Source: Geobacter sp. (GTDB lineage: Bacteria > Desulfobacterota > Desulfuromonadia > Geobacterales > Pseudopelobacteraceae). Taken from it: DNA of 14,968 bases. Both the position numbers and the translations under genes were made by a program. The stretch's first letter is position 1; every line of letters starts with the position of its first letter. Location: assembly GCA_027346925.1 (NCBI GenBank), contig DAIERH010000033.1, positions 1 to 14,968 on the forward strand. Reading direction: 5' to 3'. The notes under the pieces are model-generated. The model did not search any database, was not told the origin of the DNA, and saw only the letters and a program-made list of their open reading frames with translations. Of the stretch, positions 6,226 through 14,537 are shown piece after piece.

Positions 6226-9200
6226 CCTTTCCCTTTCTTCCGGTTTTTTGTGCCGCCCCCCTTGCCTCGGACGCAGATTCAGGCATGGCCGCCAGTAGCG
6301 CCAGACGCAGAAACAGACCGCTCCGGTAGCCGGCATGGGCCGCCAATTCGGCCGCGCGTGTCAACTCTTCCTCGCTGGCGGTCATCCAGGCCATAAGGGT
6401 GCGATTAGCGGGACGCTTCGCGCCTCGCACGACCAGGCCGGCCACGGCCAGCCAGGCCAGCAGTTCCTCGAAGCGCTCCTTGTTGAACCACTCCACCCCG
6501 TTGCTCTCGTGCACCAGCATAAAGGCACGGCTGTCGGCACGGCTGAAGGCCTGTTCCAGCAGCGCATCGAGCCCCTTCCGCCGGGCGCCCCCCCATGACA
6601 ACAATACCTGCACCAGATGGACGCCGCGCCGCGCCTCTGCGTCGGGCAGGCCAAGGGCCGTCAGCGTGCGCCTCAGGGTTGTGTCGAGACCGAGGCTGGC
6701 CGGATCGGCACCCGTGTCCTTCAGCAGCAGCCAGGCCAGCAGCAGACAGGCCCCGCTCCGGGAGCCCACCAGGCCGGCCAGCCTGGTGCTGAAGGCCCGA
6801 GCGTACGGTGCGGAGGTTTTCGCCTGCTGTACCGCAACCAGGAAGGTGAGGGCACCTGCGAAATCCTTCAGCACCTCCTTATCGCCCATCCCCTTGCCCT
6901 CGACCTGGGCGTTCAGGACGGCCAGGAAACGCTGGGCCGCCTGCCCGATCCCGTCCGCGACCCGCGCAGCGGCCGCCAGGGCAGTTTCTCCCTCCCCCGC
7001 GGGCACCAGATCGAGGACAGCCCGGAATACCCGGTTCAGGGAGGCATGGCGCATCTGCTTCACCTCCTCCTCCAGGCTCTCCACGCCCCGGCCGTTCAGG
7101 CTTGAGCAAAGGTTGCCCCAACTGTTGTCACTTTCCTCGCGGATCTCGCGAAAATCCAGGAAAACGTGGAACTGGTATTCGCCCAGCTCGGCGTAGAGCC
7201 CCTTTTCCCACAACTCGCGCCCGTTGCGCAGGTATTCCAATCCCTCGGTCTGGTCGCGGAAGGCGTAAAAGACCCTCCCATCTGCGGCAAAGCCCAGCGC
7301 CTCGCCAAGCGTTGTCCGGCGCAGCGCCTGTTCTTCGCCCCCCTCCTTGACGGCAAAGGCGACCGATCCCCTGATCCAGCCGGCGGTCGTGGCGTGGCGG
7401 TTGTGGAACAGCACCAAGACCCGCTGATCCCCCTGCCGGTTGGAATAGGCAAAGACATTCTCGTCCACCGCCTGGCCGGCGTGAAAATCGTACAGCACGA
7501 AGTTTTCCGATCCCGAGAAGAGCCAGCGCCGGCGCAAGAGCGGAAAGATCCACATCTCGTGCCCCCGGACCAGTCCCTCGTCCACCGTTTCGTCCCAGTA
7601 GGCCCGCTTGTATTCCATGCCGTACTTCTCGCGATACCCCTCGATCTGGCCGTGCCCGAACATGGGGAGGCCCGGCATGGTGGCCAGCAACACGCAGGCG
7701 CCGAAGTACTTGCCCTGGCTGCCGAACTGTTCAACGGCAGTCTTCTCGTCCGGATTGTTCATGAAGTTGACGAAGCGCTTGAGCACCTCCGGGTTGAACT
7801 CCAGCACGTTCCTGATGGTCTGGCGGTACTTGGCGTTCTCCTCGGTCTTGAGCATGTTCATGAAGGCGCTGTTGTAGACCCGGTGCATCCCCAGGGTGCG
7901 CACGAAATAGCCTTCCATCAGCCAGAACGCCTCGGCCAGGAGCAGGGTACCCGGCGCCTCGGCCGCAACGCGATCCACCACCTCGCGCCAGAACTCCACC
8001 GGGAAGGCGGCGTCGAACTCCTCGCGGCTCATGCCGTGCTCGGCCCGGGAGGGGATGCCGCCCCCCAGGCCGCGCACCGGAAACCAGAGCCGCTGGTAGT
8101 GCTTCTTGGCCAGGGTCATGGCGGCGTCGAAACGGATGATGGGGAAGTTGCGCGCCACGTGCAGGATGGTCTGGATGACCGCCTCGCGCACCTCGGGAAG
8201 CAGGTAGTTGAGCTGGGCCGTGTCGTTCCAGGGGATGGAGGTGCCGTCGTTGCCGTGGTAGATGTAGCGGGTGCGGCCGTCGCGGCGGTCGTAGCGCTTG
8301 AATACCACGGCTGCGTCGCTCTTGGTCCAGTAACCGTCCTCGACCTGGAGGCAGACGTTCGGGTCAAGGGAGAGGTCCTCGCCGTTGAACTGGTACGTCG
8401 GAAAGGGGGGATAATCCGTTTGCACGAACCAGTCCGGGTGCTGGAGCACCCAGCGGGAATAGATGCCGGCGTGGTTGGGGACCATGTCGCTGGCCAGGCG
8501 GATGCCGCGCCGGGCGGCACGTTCCCGCAGGTTGGCCAGGGCCTCCCACCCCCCCAGGTCAGAGGCCACCTCGTAGTCGTACAGGGAGTAGGCAGAGGCG
8601 AGGGCCTCGGGATTACCGCACAACTGCTTGATCCGCTGGGAAGCGACCGAGCGTTCCCAGACGCCAATCAGCCACAGCCCGGTGAAACCCCATGCGGCCA
8701 GTCGGTCGAGTTCGGCATCCGGCACCTGGTCCAGCCGGTCGATGGGACGGCCGTACTGCCGGCCGAGCTGGTCGAGCCACACATAGGCCATCTTGGCCAT
8801 CATGACCACGTTGGACATCCAGTCGGCATCCGGTGAGAAACGCTCGTATTCGGGATAATCGTAGCCGCCGAAGACCGAGGCGCCCCCGCCGCCGTGCCGG
8901 CCGGGTCCGAACTCCAGCACCGGCGGGGGGCCCGGAGGGCCGCCCCAGCCCCATTCCCGCTCCTCTTCCAGCAGGATATCGAAGGCCACGGCGAGTTCTT
9001 CCAACAGGTCCGGAGGAAGCAGTACATGCCAGTGATCACGGATGAACCCCACCTGACCGGACAGGGAGTCGGGCGAGGCCTTGATCGGCGCGCGCAATGC
9101 CTCGCACAGGGTCAGGCCGAGCCCCGCCAGGAGCGGCCCCTGCGCCAGAGCGCTATCCATGGCACCAACCAGCTTCAGGTAGGACGAGTCCGCGGCAAGG

Positions 9201-9733
9201 GTACGGTCATCGAGGATCTCGCGAAAACTGTCGATGGCCGGGTTCTCGGCGGCCATCCTGAGCAGCAGCAATTCCCTCAGAACCGTCCGTCTGCGGCCGG
9301 CCGCCGTGTCGCTCCGGCCGAGCCAGGCGGCCGTATCGACAGCACCGGCCAGCACCTCGTCCGGCGGAAACAGTTCCACGAAGCGCTCCGTTGTCTGCCC
9401 GGCCTCGTGGCCCACCGGGTCCAAACCGCCGCGGCGCAGCGCCTCCGGCAGCAGACCGGGCGTATGGGTCTCGGCCAGGGTATCGATGAGAAAGCGATAG
9501 ACCTTCTGCAGGGTGGCGAACAGGTTGAGTTGACCGGCGTGGACCGGCAACCTTGGGCTGGTCGGACGCTTTTGGTTCAGCTTCAGGGCGAGTTGACGGT
9601 AGAAGATGATGGCAGGGATGCCGCGTTCCGTGATGCGGCGTGAAAGATCCCCCAGGTCAAGGGAGCGCCAGGACCGGGCGGATATCTGGATGGAGCGCGG
9701 AAAGTAACTGGCCGGGCTGCTCTGTTCGGTCAT
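6164..9733 (-). CDS. Very large intracellular GH13 (alpha-amylase family) protein
   Basis: The 1189-residue protein has no signal peptide. A (beta/alpha)8 GH13 catalytic barrel lies at about 300-770, and its conserved regions are visible. Region I is DMVPNH (416-421). Region II is IIRFDAA, with R534 and the nucleophile D536. Region III is LLLAEAFW, with the acid/base E601. Region IV is NFMNNPDE (657-663 and neighbours), with D662 as transition-state stabiliser. In region IV the usual His before Asp is Pro; loss of that His also occurs in GlgE-type enzymes (NTPD), so activity is still possible. The barrel is flanked by about 300 N-terminal residues, mostly helical and ending in a Gly/Pro-rich stretch (265-290), and by about 340 C-terminal helical residues, neither recognised. 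Such length is far above ordinary amylases (450-700). The role may be alpha-glucan or trehalose metabolism, or glycosyl transfer; the substrate cannot be read. It is the second gene of the operon, starting 80 nt after the TPR gene. Confidence 0.85.
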   Translation of the reverse strand: MTEQSSPASYFPRSIQISARSWRSLDLGDLSRRITERGIPAIIFYRQLALKLNQKRPTSPRLPVHAGQLNLFATLQKVYRFLIDTLAETHTPGLLPEALRRGGLDPVGHEAGQTTERFVELFPPDEVLAGAVDTAAWLGRSDTAAGRRRTVLRELLLLRMAAENPAIDSFREILDDRTLAADSSYLKLVGAMDSALAQGPLLAGLGLTLCEALRAPIKASPDSLSGQVGFIRDHWHVLLPPDLLEELAVAFDILLEEEREWGWGGPPGPPPVLEFGPGRHGGGGASVFGGYDYPEYERFSPDADWMSNVVMMAKMAYVWLDQLGRQYGRPIDRLDQVPDAELDRLAAWGFTGLWLIGVWERSVASQRIKQLCGNPEALASAYSLYDYEVASDLGGWEALANLRERAARRGIRLASDMVPNHAGIYSRWVLQHPDWFVQTDYPPFPTYQFNGEDLSLDPNVCLQVEDGYWTKSDAAVVFKRYDRRDGRTRYIYHGNDGTSIPWNDTAQLNYLLPEVREAVIQTILHVARNFPIIRFDAAMTLAKKHYQRLWFPVRGLGGGIPSRAEHGMSREEFDAAFPVEFWREVVDRVAAEAPGTLLLAEAFWLMEGYFVRTLGMHRVYNSAFMNMLKTEENAKYRQTIRNVLEFNPEVLKRFVNFMNNPDEKTAVEQFGSQGKYFGACVLLATMPGLPMFGHGQIEGYREKYGMEYKRAYWDETVDEGLVRGHEMWIFPLLRRRWLFSGSENFVLYDFHAGQAVDENVFAYSNRQGDQRVLVLFHNRHATTAGWIRGSVAFAVKEGGEEQALRRTTLGEALGFAADGRVFYAFRDQTEGLEYLRNGRELWEKGLYAELGEYQFHVFLDFREIREESDNSWGNLCSSLNGRGVESLEEEVKQMRHASLNRVFRAVLDLVPAGEGETALAAAARVADGIGQAAQRFLAVLNAQVEGKGMGDKEVLKDFAGALTFLVAVQQAKTSAPYARAFSTRLAGLVGSRSGACLLLAWLLLKDTGADPASLGLDTTLRRTLTALGLPDAEARRGVHLVQVLLSWGGARRKGLDALLEQAFSRADSRAFMLVHESNGVEWFNKERFEELLAWLAVAGLVVRGAKRPANRTLMAWMTASEEELTRAAELAAHAGYRSGLFLRLALLAAMPESASEARGAAQKTGRKGKDVQGGTGTGPTRTPDDKVPR

Positions 9734-9813
9734 ATCTGGTATCCAGTCATGGGCGTGAGCTTACAGCGTCGGGCGGGTGCCCGTTATCCGCCGAACCGGT
9801 TAATTGTTACGAG

Positions 9814-11766
9814 TTACTGCTGCTGTTTTTTTGCCTTGGACTTGCCTGTTGACCCGGATTTTTTGCCCGCTTTTCCCGATTTCGAACCTTTCGATGACTT
9901 TGAAGACTTCTTGCCCTTTTTGCTCTTCTTGGCTTTTTTACCCTTGCTGATCTTGCGGGGTTCAGGGTTGAAATCGTCGCGGATATTGCTCAGCAGGACC
10001 GAGGTCTCCTCCATGCTAGGATCGGCCTTTTTGGCTGCCTCGAGCACCTCTTTCGCCTCACTCAGCCTGCCGATCTTCATGTACAGGCGCCCCAGGGCGT
10101 TCAGGGCGCGGACATGGTCGGGCTTCAGCTCCAGCGCCTTTTTATAACTGGCGATGGCGTTTTCATACTCTTTCTTGAAATCGTAGATCAACCCCAGTTT
10201 GTAATGATTGTTGGGGTCATCGGGGAAAAGCTCCACCGTCCCCTTGAGCAGGTCGGTCAGCTCGTCGTAGCGCTTGTCCTTGACGTAGAGTGAGACCAGG
10301 GCGTTGCGGGTCTCCATGTCGTCCTTCTGCTGGGCCAGCACCTTCTTGAAGTGCTCCACGGCCTTGTCATCCATCCCCTTGCTCTTGTACAGTGCGGCAA
10401 TCTCGCGATTGGCATCCACATTGTCGGGGGAGTGCTTCAGCACGGCCTGGTAACCTTCGATGGCCAGGTTGACCTCTTTGTTGCGGCTGAATATACGCGC
10501 CAGCTTGAGTTGGATATCGGGACTGTCCGGCTTGAGCTTGAGGAACTCGCCGTACTGCTCCACCGCCTGGGGTTGGCTCCCCCGCTCCAGGTATATGTCG
10601 GCCAGCCGCAGACGGGCGTCGGCATTATCGGGTTTGGCCTGGATGGCCCTGCGGTAGGCCACCGCCGCCTCGTCCAGCAGGGACTGTTTTTCATAGAGGA
10701 CGCCCATGTTGAAGTAGACCGCGCTGCTGGTGCTGTTCAGGTGGCCCGCCTCCCGATAGGCCGCAATGGCCTCTTTGTCCTTGCCGGCCGCGCGGTACAG
10801 GTTTCCCAGTTTCTCGTAACCGGCAGGGTCGGGGTGTTCCTTGAGGGCTTCCCGCAATGCCTCGATCGACGTGGCCATATCAGGCGACACAACCGGCTCA
10901 ACAGCGGGCTTCCGAAGCGGCGTGGAGGGCGTGGGCGGCGGCGTGAGCGACGGCTGGGAGGCCGCAGTCTTGACCTTGCCTTTGCCCTTGCCGCTCAGCA
11001 GGTATTCATATTCCGCCAGCCCGGCATCCCCCTTTTTTTCGTAGATGCCGGCAAGCATCAGGTGGACCTGCCGGTTCTGCGGCTCGATCGAGGCGGCCTG
11101 TTTGAGTTCAACCAGTGCCTTGTCCGGCTCGCTGCGATCCAGGAAGATGAGGGCGATGCCGATGTGGGCCTTGACTTGGCCGGGGTCGAGCGCCAGCACC
11201 CGCCGGTATTCTTCCAGGGCCTTGTCCGGCTGCCCAGCGGCCGCATACGTCTCCGCCAGTTCGTTGAGCAGACCGGCGTCGTTGGGCAACCCGCGGACCG
11301 CCTCGTTGTAATGATAGATGGCCAGGGGAAAGACCTTGCGCTCCGCCAGGATACGCCCCATGGCCCACTGATAGGCGGGCTTGGGCACTGAGGAGAGCCC
11401 GCGGGCCAACTCCACCGAGGCGTCATCGTTCATCCCCTTCCGGGCGTACAAAAGCCCCAGGTTGCCGCTGGCCAGGGGGAAATTGGGTTCCTGCCGCAGG
11501 GCCTGGCGATATTCCCCGATGGCCGCATCCACATTGCCTACCCGCTCGTACTGCTGGGCGGTGACAAAGTGTCCGGCAGCACCGTCCGGGCAGATGGACA
11601 GAATCTTGGCCTCTGTCTGGCGCACCTGGGCCTCATCGTGGAGGGTATCCAGCTTTCCCACCAGGTCCAGGGCATCCTTGCAGGTGTCGTTGCCAAATCC
11701 CCAGCTGAAGCCGGTCAGGAGCAGAGCGGCGCACAACAATGCGGTATACGAGCGAATGGTCGGCAT
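9814..11766 (-). CDS. Exported TPR-repeat protein with Lys/Ser-rich C-terminal tail
   Basis: The 650-residue protein begins with a signal peptide (MPTIRSYTALLCAALLLTGF and following); the mature part is probably periplasmic or surface-facing. No lipobox cysteine is seen. Two TPR arrays are visible by their regular 34-residue A-x-Y-x-x-A/L-x-P-x-x pattern, at about 64-257 and 300-595. They are separated by a Thr/Pro-rich linker at about 258-297. Residues 604-650 form an extremely basic Lys/Ser/Gly tail ending in KAKKQQQ. TPR arrays are protein-binding scaffolds, and the tail could bind a polyanion such as nucleic acid, polysaccharide or the cell envelope (inference). A start at 11835 is possible in frame, but it lies in the promoter. 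The ATG at 11766 has AAGGA upstream and a signal peptide directly after it. This is the first gene of the operon. In the following 80-nt gap (9734-9813) only a weak 5-bp hairpin without a T-run is seen (9770-9783), so read-through is expected. Confidence 0.85.
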   Translation of the reverse strand: MPTIRSYTALLCAALLLTGFSWGFGNDTCKDALDLVGKLDTLHDEAQVRQTEAKILSICPDGAAGHFVTAQQYERVGNVDAAIGEYRQALRQEPNFPLASGNLGLLYARKGMNDDASVELARGLSSVPKPAYQWAMGRILAERKVFPLAIYHYNEAVRGLPNDAGLLNELAETYAAAGQPDKALEEYRRVLALDPGQVKAHIGIALIFLDRSEPDKALVELKQAASIEPQNRQVHLMLAGIYEKKGDAGLAEYEYLLSGKGKGKVKTAASQPSLTPPPTPSTPLRKPAVEPVVSPDMATSIEALREALKEHPDPAGYEKLGNLYRAAGKDKEAIAAYREAGHLNSTSSAVYFNMGVLYEKQSLLDEAAVAYRRAIQAKPDNADARLRLADIYLERGSQPQAVEQYGEFLKLKPDSPDIQLKLARIFSRNKEVNLAIEGYQAVLKHSPDNVDANREIAALYKSKGMDDKAVEHFKKVLAQQKDDMETRNALVSLYVKDKRYDELTDLLKGTVELFPDDPNNHYKLGLIYDFKKEYENAIASYKKALELKPDHVRALNALGRLYMKIGRLSEAKEVLEAAKKADPSMEETSVLLSNIRDDFNPEPRKISKGKKAKKSKKGKKSSKSSKGSKSGKAGKKSGSTGKSKAKKQQQ

Positions 11767-11806
11767 ATGTTCATTTCCTTGACTGGGTTGCTGTAATGAG
11801 GGAGGG

Positions 11807-11835
11807 ATTATACATACCGCACAACAAAATATCAA
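11807..11835 (-). promoter_or_regulatory. Sigma70-type promoter for the TPR/GH13/MoxR operon
   Basis: On the minus strand the -35 box TTGATA (11830-11835) and a perfect -10 box TATAAT (11807-11812) are separated by 17 nt. Initiation near 11800 would give a leader of about 35 nt before the ATG at 11766. No other strong promoter was found within the operon. No operator palindrome is obvious here. Confidence 0.65.
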
Positions 11836-11852
11836 TTATTTAGGCTAATGTC

Positions 11853-11880
11853 TTGATTATTGACATTTTTGTGCGATAAT
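11853..11880 (+). promoter_or_regulatory. Possible sigma70-type promoter for the HDOD gene
   Basis: TTGATT (11853-11858) and GATAAT (11875-11880) are spaced by 16 nt. A better -35 match, TTGACA at 11860-11865, is only 9 nt from that -10 box, so it cannot pair with it. The site lies back to back with the minus-strand promoter, making 11800-11890 a divergent control region. Confidence 0.45.
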
Positions 11881-11944
11881 GCGGCCAGACATCCAGGAGG
11901 GCAGCCATCATAATAGCGATGCATGGTCTTTGAAGGGGCAACCG

Positions 11945-12793
11945 ATGAACAGAGAGCTTGAACTGATTATCATGACCGCCAGCGACCTGCCCACTATCCC
12001 GGTAGTCGCCACCAAGGTCATGCAACTTGTGGAGAGCGAGACCTCCACCGCCGAGGACATGGCGAGGGTGGTGGCATCGGACCCGGCCGTGGCGGCCCGC
12101 GTCCTGAAAATCTCCAACTCCTCCTTTTACGGTTGCCAGCGCCAGATCCAAACCCTGTCCCATGCCATCATGATCCTGGGTTTCAGTACGCTGAAGAGCC
12201 TGGTCGTGGCAGCATCGGTGAAACAGGTTTACAAGCCCTTCGGCCTGACCGAGAAGATGCTCTGGGAGCACTCGTTCGGGGCCGGCCTGGCGGCCAGCAT
12301 TATTGCCAGCAACACGCGGCAGGTGAATGGCGAGGAGGCCTTCCTGGGAGGGTTGTTCCACGACATCGGCAAGATCATCATGAACATTCTGGACAGTCAG
12401 CAGTTCCAGTTGGTCATGCAGAAATGTTATAATGAAAAAATAAGTTTTCAGGAAGCCGAGCAGCAGGTCTACCCCTACACCCACGCCGAGGTGGGGGGGC
12501 TGGTGATCAAGAAATGGAATTTCCCGACAGTCCTGATGAACGCCATACTCCAGCACCATAGCTTTGATTTCGGCGAGCACGAGGACCCTTACCAGGTACA
12601 GATATCCTGCGTGGTGGGGCTGGCAAACCTCTTCTGCCACAAGGCGGGGATCGGGGTTCGCGAACCCGAGGAAGCCCTGGTGCTTCATGAAACAAAACCG
12701 GCCCGCCTGCTCAACCTGGATGAGTCACGAACATCCGCCCTTCTGGAGCAGTTTGAAACGACCTTCAAGCGGGACAAGAAATTCTTCAGTTAA
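11945..12793 (+). CDS. HDOD-domain signalling protein
   Basis: The 282-residue protein is essentially a single HDOD domain (about 5-220), a relative of HD phosphohydrolases found in bacterial signal transduction. Typical features are LPTIPVVATKVMQL (15-28), SDPAVAARVLKISNSSFYG (45-63), LGFSTLKSLVVAASV (78-92) and GLFHDIGK (136-143). The HD pair is kept at 139-140, followed by WNFP (191-194). Many HDOD proteins are thought to be non-enzymatic; here the core HD is present, but I cannot confirm the full metal site. There is no receiver, GGDEF or EAL domain, so it must receive its input through a partner. The frame is open back to 11879, but AAGGGG (11933-11938) lies 6 nt before the ATG at 11945 and the upstream residues do not resemble the family. 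It is divergent from the TPR operon. No clear terminator follows. Confidence 0.85.
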   Translation: MNRELELIIMTASDLPTIPVVATKVMQLVESETSTAEDMARVVASDPAVAARVLKISNSSFYGCQRQIQTLSHAIMILGFSTLKSLVVAASVKQVYKPFGLTEKMLWEHSFGAGLAASIIASNTRQVNGEEAFLGGLFHDIGKIIMNILDSQQFQLVMQKCYNEKISFQEAEQQVYPYTHAEVGGLVIKKWNFPTVLMNAILQHHSFDFGEHEDPYQVQISCVVGLANLFCHKAGIGVREPEEALVLHETKPARLLNLDESRTSALLEQFETTFKRDKKFFS

Positions 12794-13005
12794 TTCCCCG
12801 CCGTGCCGTCATGCCCCCGGTCGCCTTCATGTGTTATGTCCGCCGACCGGCTCCGTGCCTCCTCCGAGATATCCACGATATCCTCTTCCGCTTCCCGCGG
12901 ATGCCAACTCCCTTTGCCGCTTGTGGCCAGCCCGCCTCGCGCACCCTGCTGATCCCCGTGGCCGGTTCCGTCATCGCCACCGCCGTCGGACTACCAAGAT
13001 GAAAA
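12794..13005 (+). other. Intergenic stretch without a supported gene
   Basis: This is the gap between the HDOD gene and the def promoter. A 63-codon open frame (12811-13002) has no ribosome binding site and no recognisable product. GATATC occurs twice, 3 nt apart, at 12868-12882. No intrinsic terminator is visible after the HDOD gene, so some read-through into def is possible. Confidence 0.5.
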
Positions 13006-13034
13006 TTGATTTTTCCGGTGTGAAATTATATACT
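13006..13034 (+). promoter_or_regulatory. Sigma70-type promoter for def-fmt-DUF116
   Basis: TTGATT (13006-13011) and TATACT (13029-13034) are separated by 17 nt in a locally AT-rich stretch. Initiation near 13041 would leave a leader of about 25 nt. AAGGA at 13056-13060 lies 5 nt before the def ATG. Confidence 0.6.
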
Positions 13035-13065
13035 CTTTTTTTATAACCTTGACGTAAGGAAGTCT

Positions 13066-13581
13066 ATGATCCGTACCATCCTCACCTACCCCAATCCGGA
13101 ACTGAAAAAGAAATCAGCCGCCGTGACCATCATCACCGATGCCACCCGCGACCTGGTCAGGGACATGGCCGAAACCATGTACGATGCGCCGGGGGTCGGC
13201 CTGGCCGCCCCACAGATCGGCGTACACCAGCGTGTCATCGTCATTGACGTGTCTGGCCGCGACGAACAGCCTGACTTGATCGTGGCCATCAATCCGGCCA
13301 TCATCCATGCCGAGGGGGAGACGTATGAAGAGGAGGGGTGCCTGTCCGTCCCCCAGTACGCCGCCAACGTCCGCCGCCACGCCCAGGTGGTGGTGAAGGG
13401 GCTCGACCCGGAGGGTAACGAGCAGACCTGGCGGGCCGAAGGGCTTTTGGCCATCGCCTTTCAGCACGAAATAGATCACCTGGACGGTATCCTGTTCATC
13501 GACCATCTCTCGCCGCTCAAGCGCGACCTGTTCAAGCGCAAACTTCGTAAATCCGCCGAAACGGCAGCGGGAACACCATGA
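13066..13581 (+). CDS. def: Peptide deformylase
   Basis: The 171-residue metalloenzyme removes the formyl group from the N-terminal methionine of new proteins in the cytoplasm. All three family motifs are intact: GVGLAAPQIG (43-52), EEGCLSVP (89-96) with metal ligand C92, and QHEIDHLDG (133-141) with ligands H134 and H138 and catalytic E135. Length is normal. TAAGGA lies 5 nt before the ATG. The stop overlaps the fmt start as ATGA, which indicates translational coupling. Pairing with fmt is the common arrangement, as the two enzymes perform opposite ends of the formyl-methionine cycle. Confidence 0.97.
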   Translation: MIRTILTYPNPELKKKSAAVTIITDATRDLVRDMAETMYDAPGVGLAAPQIGVHQRVIVIDVSGRDEQPDLIVAINPAIIHAEGETYEEEGCLSVPQYAANVRRHAQVVVKGLDPEGNEQTWRAEGLLAIAFQHEIDHLDGILFIDHLSPLKRDLFKRKLRKSAETAAGTP

Positions 13582-14537
13582 CCGGATGGCGCATGATCTA
13601 TATGGGGACACCGGAATTTGCCTGCCCCACCCTGCAAACCCTGATCGAACGCGGCGAACATCTGCTGGCCGTGGTAACCCAGCCCGACCGGCCCAAGGGG
13701 CGCGGACAAAAACTGATGCCGCCGCCGGTCAAGGAACTGGCGCTCGGACACGCCATCCCGGTCCTGCAACCGCCCAAGGTGCGCGACCCGTCCTTCATCG
13801 AGACGATTCGCGCCATGCAGCCCGACGTGATCGTGGTGGTGGCCTTTGGCCAGATCCTCCCCAAGGCACTCCTGGACATCCCCCCCAAGGGGTGCATCAA
13901 TGTCCATGCCTCGCTGCTGCCCCGCTACCGCGGTGCAGCGCCGCTCAACTGGTGCATAATCAACGGAGAGCACGAGACCGGTGTCACGACCATGCTGATG
14001 GACCCGGGCCTGGACACCGGCCCGATGCTGCTGGCGCGTTCCACCCCGATCGACGACAACGAGGACATTGTCTCCCTGCACGACCGCATGTCCATGATGG
14101 GGGCCACACTCCTGGCCGAAACCCTGGACGGACTGAAGAGGGGCGATATCGCTCCACGCCGGCAGGATGACGGCCTGACCTGCTATGCACCGATGCTGAG
14201 GAAGGAGGACGGCTTGATCAACTGGTACCGTGACGCCGCCACCATCCACAACCAGGTGCGCGGCATGGCGGTCTGGCCCGGCGCCTACACCTTTGTGAAC
14301 GGACAGCTGCTCAAGATCTTCCGCACGCGGATCGGCGAGGGGACGGGGCTGCCCGGTTCGGTGTTGCGGGCAGGACAGGGACTGATCGAGGTGGCCTGCC
14401 TGAACGGCAGCATCTTTGTCGAAGAGCTGCAACTGGCGGGAAAAAAGCGCCTTGATGCGGCCAGCTTCCTAACCGGTTGCCCCCTGGCTCCGGGGGTACT
14501 GCTGGGCGGCAACGCTGGCGAAGGGGCGGCAACATGA
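13578..14537 (+). CDS. fmt: Methionyl-tRNA formyltransferase
   Basis: The 319-residue enzyme transfers a formyl group from 10-formyltetrahydrofolate to Met-tRNAfMet for translation initiation. The N-terminal Rossmann-like domain begins MIYMGTPEFACPTL (6-19). The catalytic signature follows: N108 and H110 in NVHASLLPRYRGAAP, and D146 in MDPGLDTGPML, the expected Asn-His-Asp triad. The C-terminal tRNA-binding domain (about 210-319) ends with LDAASFLTGCPLAPGVLLGG. The start overlaps the def stop by 4 nt. A second ATG at 13593 (before IYMGTPEF) is possible, but the coupled ATG at 13578 is preferred. The stop overlaps the next gene by ATGA. Confidence 0.97.
   Translation: MTGWRMIYMGTPEFACPTLQTLIERGEHLLAVVTQPDRPKGRGQKLMPPPVKELALGHAIPVLQPPKVRDPSFIETIRAMQPDVIVVVAFGQILPKALLDIPPKGCINVHASLLPRYRGAAPLNWCIINGEHETGVTTMLMDPGLDTGPMLLARSTPIDDNEDIVSLHDRMSMMGATLLAETLDGLKRGDIAPRRQDDGLTCYAPMLRKEDGLINWYRDAATIHNQVRGMAVWPGAYTFVNGQLLKIFRTRIGEGTGLPGSVLRAGQGLIEVACLNGSIFVEELQLAGKKRLDAASFLTGCPLAPGVLLGGNAGEGAAT

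Noticed and set aside
4531..6396. 621-codon open frame on the + strand antisense to the MoxR, NuoB-like and barrel genes
   Set aside because: It is a mirror of three genes with clear motifs on the minus strand. Its composition is Gly/His/Val/Gln-rich, as expected from antisense reading of GC-rich genes, and it has no recognisable domain.
7166..8836. 556-codon open frame on the + strand antisense to the GH13 gene
   Set aside because: The minus-strand frame carries all GH13 motifs. The antisense frame has no family features and no good ribosome site.
9770..9783. Hairpin in the TPR-GH13 gap as a terminator
   Set aside because: The stem is only 5 bp and no T-run follows on the minus strand, so it is unlikely to stop transcription.
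11860..11880. TTGACA as -35 box with GATAAT as -10 box
   Set aside because: The spacing is only 9 nt, too short for sigma70. TTGATT at 11853 gives a workable 16-nt spacing instead.
11895..11901. AGGAGGG as a ribosome binding site upstream of the HDOD gene
   Set aside because: No ATG, GTG or TTG lies at a suitable distance downstream, while AAGGGG at 11933-11938 fits the ATG at 11945.
12811..13002. 63-codon open frame between the HDOD gene and def
   Set aside because: There is no Shine-Dalgarno sequence and no recognisable motif, and its Pro/Arg/Ala-rich composition fits chance in GC-rich DNA.
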